The notes under the pieces: model-generated | What the model saw: the letters and a program-made list of their open reading frames with translations, nothing else | Databases searched by the model: none | What the model was told of the DNA's origin: nothing | Program-made: the position numbers and the translations under genes | Shown: in pieces, positions 35,995 through 42,730 of the stretch | How positions within the stretch are numbered: the first letter of the stretch is position 1 | Layout: each line of letters opens with the position of its first letter | Virus record (IMG/VR): IMGVR_UViG_3300018059_000006 | Coordinates: 1-42,730 of that record | DNA from: a virus | DNA length: 42,730 bases | Direction: 5' to 3' (one strand)

Positions 35995-37695
35995 TTACAC
36001 CTTTGGAACAAATTCAACGGTTGTGCCATCTGTGCGAATAAGCGTAGCAGACACAAACTCATTTGCTGGTGGGGATATTGTTTTTACATAGATAGTGCCT
36101 TTGTAGACCATTGGCAACCATCCACCAGACGGAAGTTGCACAAATGTCACGCCCCAATCCGAAGGTTTCAAAAGATTGTAATTTGTAACCGTTGTCAGAC
36201 TATCAAATTTATAGCCCGCAAATACGGGTACTCCGCTTGTGTTGTACATGGATGCTGTTGGACGTTCCCCTATGGTTTTTGTAACTTCATACATAAAATC
36301 TCCTATGGGCGGAGGTGGTAGGCTTTCACCTTTCATCTTCACACCTATAATTTGTGCAACAGGGCGCATCTTGTACGGGTATCCCGCAATTGATTCCTCG
36401 CCCCACGATTTATTTAATAATATGGCTACCCCGCTTTCCATCGCAGCCAATGTTGTGGACCCGCCCCCATCGCACATAACCGCAAAATCACACCCCAAAT
36501 TAAGCATAATTTTTGCCGTTTCTTTGAATGACGCACCAACAGATTCTAGGTAATCTTGGCCGTCAATAGTGACAAAAAAGAATTTCTTTTGATCTTTGGT
36601 GTATCCAAATGCAGAACGTGCCCGCCAATCATCGCCTTTGTCTATGTAGGGAATTGCCCCATCTTTAACAATAACATTTGGGTATGAAAATGCCATATGC
36701 AAAATAGCCGGGCGAGTAAGAGTAAAATTATTTTCTTTGCTAATATAAAGCGTTTGTTCCATACCTGGTATGCCATAGGGCTGTCCATTGCTAACTGCAT
36801 AGCCTGCAATGTCATTGCCAATGAATCCATCACAGTTCATACCAAAATTCAGGCTATATTTCTTGGTAAGATGCGGCACGTAATTATTGCCTAATGGCCG
36901 GGGACTTATAAATAATTCAGTCTTGTCTGAATCAAACTCTAAAACGTGATAAGGTGTCCACCCTGAAACGGGCAAATGTGTTTCATATTTGCGATAAATA
37001 GCCCCGTCATAATATTTCCTCTCGAATAAAAGCGTGTCACCAAATGGTGTAGGAGGAACATTGGTTAAATCAAATCTCTTAATAAACTCTGCCTCATCAC
37101 CATTGAAATAATTCAAATCTACTGAACCTTCTGTTCCATAAATTGTGCCACTTCCCTTATCTGTCCATTGCCAAAATGTCCACTTAGTCCAAGGCAAAGG
37201 AATTTTCGGAGCGATAGTGTCATAAGCAGCAAGCCACAAATCAAACTGCTTGAAATAATCATGCAAAGATGTGGAGATGTGGTCTTTCCAATACCAATAT
37301 CCTGAATAAATAATAATTTCCTTGTTAGGAATTAATTCTTTTATCCGTTCAAGAAATATCTTTAAATTTTCTCCATTGCCATAAGCACCATTGTATTCAT
37401 CCTCAAAATCCGCAAACAATGGCAAATCTCCATAATCCCCCTGCAAAATGTTAAACCATTTATTTGCCTGTGCTACCGGCTCTGCTCGTGAATCATAAAA
37501 GTGATATGCACCCCAATACAATTCCGCCGCTTTTGCATTGAAACGATTGAGATAAAAGTCTCTATCAATCCATAAGTTTTGACTTGATTTTATGATGGTG
37601 AATTTCGCCCCCGCCGTTTTCATTTTCACAAAATCAATATGTCTTGTAGTTTCAGAATCATCTTCCCAAAATGAAACATCAGTTCCTATAATCAT
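35995..37695 (-). CDS. Endolysin: GH25 muramidase fused to phosphodiester glycosidase
   Basis: A 566 aa enzyme. Residues 1-205 are a GH25 lysozyme (GTDVSFW; catalytic Asp96 and Glu98 in FADFED) that cuts peptidoglycan glycan chains. Residues about 250-450 match the NAGPA/DUF2233 phosphodiester glycosidase fold (MCDGGGSTTLA). A C-terminal beta module of about 85 aa may bind the wall. It has no signal peptide, so a holin or injection would be needed. It is translated from within the portal stop (TAATG) and sits in the head module, unlike a lysis cassette. Confidence 0.87.
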   Translation of the reverse strand: MIIGTDVSFWEDDSETTRHIDFVKMKTAGAKFTIIKSSQNLWIDRDFYLNRFNAKAAELYWGAYHFYDSRAEPVAQANKWFNILQGDYGDLPLFADFEDEYNGAYGNGENLKIFLERIKELIPNKEIIIYSGYWYWKDHISTSLHDYFKQFDLWLAAYDTIAPKIPLPWTKWTFWQWTDKGSGTIYGTEGSVDLNYFNGDEAEFIKRFDLTNVPPTPFGDTLLFERKYYDGAIYRKYETHLPVSGWTPYHVLEFDSDKTELFISPRPLGNNYVPHLTKKYSLNFGMNCDGFIGNDIAGYAVSNGQPYGIPGMEQTLYISKENNFTLTRPAILHMAFSYPNVIVKDGAIPYIDKGDDWRARSAFGYTKDQKKFFFVTIDGQDYLESVGASFKETAKIMLNLGCDFAVMCDGGGSTTLAAMESGVAILLNKSWGEESIAGYPYKMRPVAQIIGVKMKGESLPPPPIGDFMYEVTKTIGERPTASMYNTSGVPVFAGYKFDSLTTVTNYNLLKPSDWGVTFVQLPSGGWLPMVYKGTIYVKTISPPANEFVSATLIRTDGTTVEFVPKV

Positions 37696-39107
37696 TATGC
37701 TCCCTGATTATCCGGCTGAGTAAAAAAGTCGGGAGGTTGTTCGTCCGTAACCATTGCAATATATTTGCGTGCAATTTCTTCGGTTTCGCCCTTCACCACC
37801 ATGCGATATTCGACCTTTGACATTAATTGTGCGCCAACCTCTTGCAAACTGTTGGCAAGCAAAACATCATGATCTGATACAACACTATCATCAAAGTAAA
37901 ACACCGCGTCATACGTACCCTTTGGTGCGAGATTATTCAATGTCACCCAAATGTCCATTGCATAGAGCAATTGATTCAATGCATCCTCTAATGCGCTTTG
38001 TGTGTCTGTGATTGTTGCATAGGTGCGTTGCTTATTTGCCTTGATTTCTGTTGCTGTCAACGCTACTATGTTGGGATCTGAAATAGTTCCTGCCGCAAGT
38101 CCACATGTAAATTCAATTTGCTTGAGAATTGCGTTAAGTCCATTGAGAATATTTACTTCTCGGAGAGTCGGTGTCCATTCTTCGAATAATTCATCTTTGC
38201 CAATTGCGCCGGCTTGATTGAGAGTGCGATACAAACGCTTAATTGGTAAAATCGGTTTACCATCTTTGTCTTTTCCAAATGCCAAGACATCCGTATATAA
38301 GGCACGCTTACCAGACTCGAATTCCCACAACAAATTACTCCATTGCTCATCTGCTTGTTGGATTAACTCAGTAGCACGGGAAAAACCAGACACGCCAAGC
38401 GGGGAAGTGGAATCAATATTATTTGCCAGCGGAAATTTAAAATAAGCAAACAATGGACGGTCAATACCTATAATTACAGCTTCGGGTTGTAGGTTCGCCC
38501 ACGCCGGCACATCCGAAAGAGGACAAGCATTACCGAGTGTGTTTTGTGTTTGACTTTTGAACGCGCTATTAGTTATCTTGTATCCCGCGTCAGTCATTGC
38601 ATGAGATTCGAGCCGCGTATAATAATTTTGTCCAATTATTTTTGTGTCTGAAAATACACAGGCTGTCATTCCGTTTTCATCAAATGCAACAGGAAAAAAT
38701 TGATCTGCCTGTACAAAGTCAACTATAATTTTGTCGCCCTTTGGATATGGTTTCATCATTAGCCCCCCCTTTGCTACTCCAAATTCGACTTTTTGTCGAA
38801 TATCCTTTAGTGCGTTTACCATTTGCAAATACAGATAATCGGCACGCGGGCTTCCTGATATTTCACACTCCATTTCAATGGTAACGGCGCGGGATATTTC
38901 AGATGCAATCGCGGCGGGTAATTGCAGAGATTTCACGTCAGTGTTCAGCCATGATGCCCGATTTTGATACATCAATGACCACAATTGCAACGCGTCCACC
39001 ATAAACGGACTAATGGCAACGTCAACATGTAATGCCTGTTTTACAGATGAAGTGTTTATCATTTTATCTAGTACTCCTCTTATCCATTGCAGAATGCGTT
39101 GAAACAT
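37695..39107 (-). CDS. Portal protein (SPP1 Gp6-like)
   Basis: A 470 aa ring protein through which DNA enters the head. It matches the SPP1 Gp6 portal family in size and pattern: an N-terminal helical region, central KRLYRTLNQAGAIGKDELF, a TATEIKANKQRTYATI stretch, and an acidic tail. GAGGAA precedes the ATG. It is followed directly by the endolysin. Confidence 0.88.
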   Translation of the reverse strand: MFQRILQWIRGVLDKMINTSSVKQALHVDVAISPFMVDALQLWSLMYQNRASWLNTDVKSLQLPAAIASEISRAVTIEMECEISGSPRADYLYLQMVNALKDIRQKVEFGVAKGGLMMKPYPKGDKIIVDFVQADQFFPVAFDENGMTACVFSDTKIIGQNYYTRLESHAMTDAGYKITNSAFKSQTQNTLGNACPLSDVPAWANLQPEAVIIGIDRPLFAYFKFPLANNIDSTSPLGVSGFSRATELIQQADEQWSNLLWEFESGKRALYTDVLAFGKDKDGKPILPIKRLYRTLNQAGAIGKDELFEEWTPTLREVNILNGLNAILKQIEFTCGLAAGTISDPNIVALTATEIKANKQRTYATITDTQSALEDALNQLLYAMDIWVTLNNLAPKGTYDAVFYFDDSVVSDHDVLLANSLQEVGAQLMSKVEYRMVVKGETEEIARKYIAMVTDEQPPDFFTQPDNQGA

Positions 39108-39157
39108 TATTTCCTCTAATTTGTTTAGTATCCATTATCCTGAGTAAAATATTGATT

Positions 39158-39271
39158 TTATGCGGGTAGCAGGGAATAAACTTCCTCGATGGTTAGTGGC
39201 ACAATGCCCAGAGCCTTCATCCCAAAGAAGGCCAAGGCGATAAATCCACAAACTGTTTTTGCTATTGTCAT
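39158..39271 (-). CDS. 37 aa membrane peptide
   Basis: Very short, with a hydrophobic core (VCGFIALAFFGMKALGIV) and an unusually good AAAGGAG site 6 bases before ATG 39271. It lies alone between the SGNH and portal genes. Small holin or accessory membrane role possible; unproven. Confidence 0.55.
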   Translation of the reverse strand: MTIAKTVCGFIALAFFGMKALGIVPLTIEEVYSLLPA

Positions 39272-39324
39272 TACAACTCCTTTCTAGTCTCGCCACGCCC
39301 TGACCGTAACAGGGAGTGGGAACG

Positions 39325-40863
39325 TTACAATAATAACCCCAGCATCCGAGCGAGAATTTTATTGTTCCCAAGTGTGTTTGGATGTAGCCCATCGTCTGTG
39401 TCGGCGGCGGTGATCCAGGGATCGGTAACAGTGTTCCAGCAAGTGATACCCTGTGCTGCGCAAGCTGCTGCGATGGTTGTGCGGAGATTAGACTTATCAA
39501 CAGGCGTTTCCCCACCCACGTTTGTCCAGCGTGGCAGGATGTTCATATAATAGATTTCTGCATTGGGATTGCTGACTTTAAGTTCGGCTAGATTTTCTTC
39601 TACCTCAGCTTGCAAGGCATTCATATCTCCCGCATTGTCGTCGTTTGTGCCGAGTGCCAGAATAATGACATCGGCATTGTCTGACTCTGCTGCCACTACG
39701 TCCGCATCCATATTGGTCATAATGATGTGACCTGAAACAGCGTGGTTTTGCAGAGTATTTATCCCGCACTTGTAAAAATCACGGAGGTATAGTTGGTAAC
39801 CTGTTGCGCTGGCAGAAATGCTATCTCCTAAAATAGATATAGTTTTGGGAGTAAATAGTGCGGAATAAAAAACTTTTGAAACGCTGTTCAGTTGCGGGGA
39901 TGAGTCGAACCCTCCGTGATACCTGTTATCGATAATAGATGCGTCTGCAACGGTCTGATTTGCACCCACCTGCACGCCGTTATAAAACGCCTGAAAAGTA
40001 TTAGTCTCATGTATCCGGCGAATCTCTATTGTTTTTCCGGCCAAATAGGTGGTAGGGGTGGATATTATGTTTGTGTATACCCCATTGACACACTTGTCCA
40101 TGCGAAGAGTAGATGATCCTCCTGAGTTTATCAGATATGCGATGACAAAATTACTCATCGTTGGGTAATCGGCGCACATAACCACGCCCATTGGGCAGGC
40201 TGTGTTCGTTCCTTTCGTCCAGCTTGCCTTTATCGTCCCGTACTGAGAAACAACCTGCTTCACAAAAAACATACTACTGGTAATGATCGCCTTTAGAGAT
40301 ACGTTGTCGAAGAATCCTGTTCTTCCAAGTGTGGTTGAGTTTAGGGACAGTTCCGCTTGGGATACGACTGTTGCCAATGATCTGACAGAAACATTTATTG
40401 CTGCCCATCCTCCGCTTGCAAGCGTTAGAACGTTGAGCGCGATGGTTTGTCTCAATACATACAGGCAACCGGTAGTTCCGGCTTTCGCCTCGCCATAAAG
40501 CCTATACCAAACTCCAATGGTCAATGATTCGTTCTGTGTCGCTCTGCCATCGTCCGTTGCTCCATTGGTGATCTTCAACGACTGTACTCCTCCATCGGCG
40601 GGAACATTGACATCGGCGGTCAAAACTCCACTATGACTAGAACCCCAGTCCGAGGGGGGGCTTCCGGTTTCCATATTACCGTTTGACAGTAGTTCGCCGC
40701 CAAGCACCAGGCCAGTGTTATAAGCCGCGCCGCTGATTATGCTAAATGCTCCTGACATCTCCGGCATTGCTCCGTCTGCCAGAGATGAGATATCGAGATA
40801 GATAGTATTATCACCCCCGCCACCGCCCACCATCCCCAACGCTACTAATTTGCGCCTGTCCAT
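39325..40863 (-). CDS. Virion protein with C-terminal SGNH/GDSL hydrolase
   Basis: A 512 aa protein. Residues 20-335 are beta-rich (two jelly-roll or LamG/CBM-like parts). Residues 340-512 form an SGNH hydrolase: GDS at 346-348, Gly in the second block (VSGH), GTND at 405-408 and DGLHP at 491-495. Such enzymes deacetylate polysaccharides, which fits a surface-modifying virion component. It is next to a decoration-like gene. AAGGCG precedes the ATG. Confidence 0.82.
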   Translation of the reverse strand: MDRRKLVALGMVGGGGGDNTIYLDISSLADGAMPEMSGAFSIISGAAYNTGLVLGGELLSNGNMETGSPPSDWGSSHSGVLTADVNVPADGGVQSLKITNGATDDGRATQNESLTIGVWYRLYGEAKAGTTGCLYVLRQTIALNVLTLASGGWAAINVSVRSLATVVSQAELSLNSTTLGRTGFFDNVSLKAIITSSMFFVKQVVSQYGTIKASWTKGTNTACPMGVVMCADYPTMSNFVIAYLINSGGSSTLRMDKCVNGVYTNIISTPTTYLAGKTIEIRRIHETNTFQAFYNGVQVGANQTVADASIIDNRYHGGFDSSPQLNSVSKVFYSALFTPKTISILGDSISASATGYQLYLRDFYKCGINTLQNHAVSGHIIMTNMDADVVAAESDNADVIILALGTNDDNAGDMNALQAEVEENLAELKVSNPNAEIYYMNILPRWTNVGGETPVDKSNLRTTIAAACAAQGITCWNTVTDPWITAADTDDGLHPNTLGNNKILARMLGLLL

Positions 40864-40864
40864 G

Positions 40865-41305
40865 TTACGCCTTCAACCAGCAAATCTTTTCACCGTTCAC
40901 AGACGCGTCAAACCAAAGCTGATTCAGATTTGCAACTTGAACAATGACCGCCTGATCTGCGCTTAGTTCATATCCTGTACGGTTATCGCCAGTTGCATAG
41001 CCTATATACATTTTCCCCGTATTGGCTCCCAGTGCTTTGACGTATACGCCATTGGTAAGTGCAACACTGCCACCCTGTATTGATGTGCCTGCAGTTGTGA
41101 CTGTAACCTGTCCAGAGATTGCCGCAACCACAGAGATAACAGGGCTGATAACAGTTGCCTGTTCACCGTCTAAAGTAACCTTGACATCAGCTGCCCGCAG
41201 TTGTGTATCAGTCAGTCCGCCGCCTTCCTCAGTAGCAACGTCACCATTCGAGTCATATACAACTACCTCTTGCGCTTGAATTCCATTTGCAAATACTTTT
41301 GTCAT
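40865..41305 (-). CDS. Small virion beta protein (decoration / fibre-like)
   Basis: A 146 aa protein of almost pure beta text (VTVTTAGTSIQGGSVALT), with TGYELSADQAVIVQV, a motif I associate with capsid decoration or head-fibre proteins. It is encoded two bases from the SGNH virion gene, and both may form one surface structure. AGGAG precedes the ATG. Confidence 0.6.
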   Translation of the reverse strand: MTKVFANGIQAQEVVVYDSNGDVATEEGGGLTDTQLRAADVKVTLDGEQATVISPVISVVAAISGQVTVTTAGTSIQGGSVALTNGVYVKALGANTGKMYIGYATGDNRTGYELSADQAVIVQVANLNQLWFDASVNGEKICWLKA

Positions 41306-41316
41306 TTCATATACTC

Positions 41317-41640
41317 CTATTTACATAAACTATCCAGCCGAATCCAATTGGCTGGTTTTATCATTACCCACGACCTATCAGACCCGTGAGATTGTTCACG
41401 AATACGAACGGTAGTACCGGTACTCAGTAGGCCTATCACCTGACTATCTTCTCTGGGTGATCCATGCACAGTTGCAACTTCACAAATCACGCCCTCGCGT
41501 GGGAGGGTGTTACCCATGATGACATCACCGTCAACCGTGATGACGGACAAACTACTAGCATGTGACGGATAAATACCCGGCAATGGATAAACGTATCCAC
41601 AAAGTATAAACATAAATAAATATGTGAGAAATTTTTTCAT
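41317..41640 (-). CDS. Secreted SH3b-like protein
   Basis: A 107 aa protein with a cleavable-type signal (MKKFLTYLFMFILCGYVYPL) and a bacterial SH3-type domain (GSPREDSQVIGLLSTGTTVRI ... WVMIKPANWI). Such domains bind cell walls outside the membrane. It could help lysis, exclude other phages or act on lysogen surfaces. GAGG precedes the ATG. Confidence 0.65.
   Translation of the reverse strand: MKKFLTYLFMFILCGYVYPLPGIYPSHASSLSVITVDGDVIMGNTLPREGVICEVATVHGSPREDSQVIGLLSTGTTVRIREQSHGSDRSWVMIKPANWIRLDSLCK
41421..41429 (+). repeat. TACTCAGTA site 23
   Basis: Exact copy in context GGTACTCAGTAGG in the SH3b-like gene, read as Leu-Leu-Ser. Confidence 0.9.
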
Positions 41641-41700
41641 TACTGTCCTCGTTTACATGCCGCACGAACCTTGCGGCGATGTGTTTCTCTGCTTTGTTCA

Positions 41701-42730
41701 TCATACTCCACGTTGCCGCCATACGAGCGAGAGGGCGTAGCGACAAGAATCTATTGAATGGTTATCCCGATCTGGGTATTCTGAAATATATTCATCTTCT
41801 GAGTTCTTTTCATATTCATAATTATGAAACTCATCAGCCGTATAGGGACATCGTTTGGGATCAATAATAATAGATGTTAAATTCTCAAGCCAACGAAGCG
41901 AATACTTAAGACTCCCGGCGGGTTTTTCACTACCGCGCGCGGTTGCGCCAAATTGTTTAAAATCACCAATTGACTTAGGTTCTGCGGAATCACAAATGAG
42001 TAAATCACCATCGTTGTAACCATATTCTTTTATGGCTTTGTACAAATCTTCATTGCTAGTTTTCCATTTTCTAACTTCACCAAAGATATACAAAACTCTT
42101 TGAGCCGCATTGTAATAACATTTAGAATAATGAGCAGGGTCAACGGCAAAGCCCCAATCCATACCATTGTGAGTAGGTTCAAATTCTTTTATTTCTTCAT
42201 CTGTTATTGCTCTCAATATTGCATTCTCAAAAACGGTTCCGCCCGTTCCTGTAACTTCAGCCATATATTCATTATTAAACGCCTTAAGATTTACATTCTT
42301 TAAATGTTCGGCTTCGGCAATAAATACATCACCAAGCCAATCATGAGGAACATTTAGATAATTGCTTGTGTGTTGATACTGAGTGGTTTTGGGTACTAAG
42401 CAATACTTGTTTATCCAATTTTGCGCCGAACGTGGAGGATTCCAGGATTTGATAAACCACATCCTATCACCGCCACGTAAAGATTGTTCAATTTTCCTGA
42501 TATGTTCTGCGGACTTAGCTTGGTCTGCTTCTTCAACCCATAAAATTCCAAGGTATCCAAATGTTGGCTTTAAAGACTTAATTTTGCCAACATCATCAAG
42601 ACCACGAAAATAGATTTTCTGTCCAGTGGGAAGATACTCAATTTCCATTGGAGACATAATGCACTTGAACTCATCCGATAAACCTAACTCACTGATTGCC
42701 CACTGCAACTGTGAATAAACACTATCACGA
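41701..42730 (-). CDS. terL: Terminase large subunit, C-terminal part (joins 1-644)
   Basis: Gives terL residues about 174-516 (the first ones duplicated by the 123-base repeat). Walker B is GILWVEEAD at about 235-243. The RuvC-like nuclease acids are Asp365 (MDWGFAVDP), Asp421 (LLICDSAEPKS) and Asp501 (HSIDSCRYAL). This order fits the Terminase_3/PBSX family, which usually makes headful cuts, in agreement with a permuted genome. The stop overlaps the start of a very short unlisted frame before the SH3b gene. Confidence 0.93.
   Translation of the reverse strand, partial: RDSVYSQLQWAISELGLSDEFKCIMSPMEIEYLPTGQKIYFRGLDDVGKIKSLKPTFGYLGILWVEEADQAKSAEHIRKIEQSLRGGDRMWFIKSWNPPRSAQNWINKYCLVPKTTQYQHTSNYLNVPHDWLGDVFIAEAEHLKNVNLKAFNNEYMAEVTGTGGTVFENAILRAITDEEIKEFEPTHNGMDWGFAVDPAHYSKCYYNAAQRVLYIFGEVRKWKTSNEDLYKAIKEYGYNDGDLLICDSAEPKSIGDFKQFGATARGSEKPAGSLKYSLRWLENLTSIIIDPKRCPYTADEFHNYEYEKNSEDEYISEYPDRDNHSIDSCRYALSLVWRQRGV
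42608..42730. repeat. Terminal direct repeat, right copy
   Basis: Identical to 1-123; removing one copy leaves 42,607 bases and an unbroken terL. Confidence 0.97.

Noticed and set aside
39135-39515. 126 aa minus-strand frame
   Set aside because: It overlaps the SGNH gene in another frame and lacks protein-like composition. A better 37 aa frame with a strong ribosome site occupies 39158-39271.
41640-41711. 23 aa GTG-start peptide at the end of terL
   Set aside because: Coupled position is attractive, but there is no ribosome site or conserved pattern; left unannotated.
244-42385. TACTCAGTA copies as a CRISPR array or insertion-element ends
   Set aside because: Spacing is irregular over the whole genome, with no spacers, no flanking duplications and no associated transposase.

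Overview
The window is almost certainly the complete genome of one temperate tailed phage (siphovirus type). Bases 1-123 recur exactly at 42608-42730. The large-terminase gene reads in frame across that join, so the molecule closes into a circle of about 42,607 unique bases. Nearly all genes lie on the minus strand; only a broken HNH gene and the integrase are on plus. Overall it is AT-rich. The host cannot be proven. A lipoprotein rich in A/T/Q and T-P runs, and a GH25 plus phosphodiester-glycosidase endolysin, look like proteins I associate with Chloroflexota (Anaerolineae). That is an inference only.

Layout, in falling coordinates (direction of most transcription) from the join: terminase C-terminal half (42730-41701); secreted SH3-like protein, putative decoration protein, SGNH-hydrolase virion protein and a small membrane peptide (41640-39158); SPP1-type portal, endolysin, a head-region protein, a GIY-YIG homing endonuclease and minor capsid protein (39107-33272); a calcineurin-type phosphoesterase and three tiny coupled genes (33234-31885); a structured leader with a terminator, then scaffold, major capsid, connector and completion genes (31884-27472); two tandem tail-tube paralogues, chaperones, a JAB-like cargo gene, tape measure, tail tip and fibre (27458-19062). 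Next come the lysogeny region (integrase, divergent regulators, near-perfect sigma-70 promoter; 19050-17232) and an initiator-like degenerate tRNA-Met with a train of very small coupled genes (17063-14992). The recombination and replication block follows (RecT-like annealase, ERCC4 nuclease, J-domain protein, vWA protein, ParB-methyltransferase fusion, RepA-like helicase, Prim-Pol; 14895-5130). Last are a lipoprotein, HNH gene, HTH protein, holin-like protein, HD-GYP protein and the terminase N-terminus (5018-1).

The most striking signal is not a gene. The 9-mer TACTCAGTA (or its reverse complement TACTGAGTA) occurs 23 times exactly around the whole circle, where about 0.3 would be expected by chance. 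It lies in genes and gaps, in all reading frames, with one-mismatch relatives. Flanks suggest an asymmetric consensus near GNTACTCAGTAKG. Orientation is almost uniform over long arcs and flips near a G-rich inverted-repeat cluster (6345-6441) in the replication module. It looks like a genome-wide protein-binding or processing site. The ParB-methyltransferase fusion is one candidate partner. Other notable items are a phage HD-GYP phosphodiesterase, a vWA/J-domain translational trio, a possible pseudoknot upstream of the HNH gene, and a Gp15 tail chaperone without a standard start codon.
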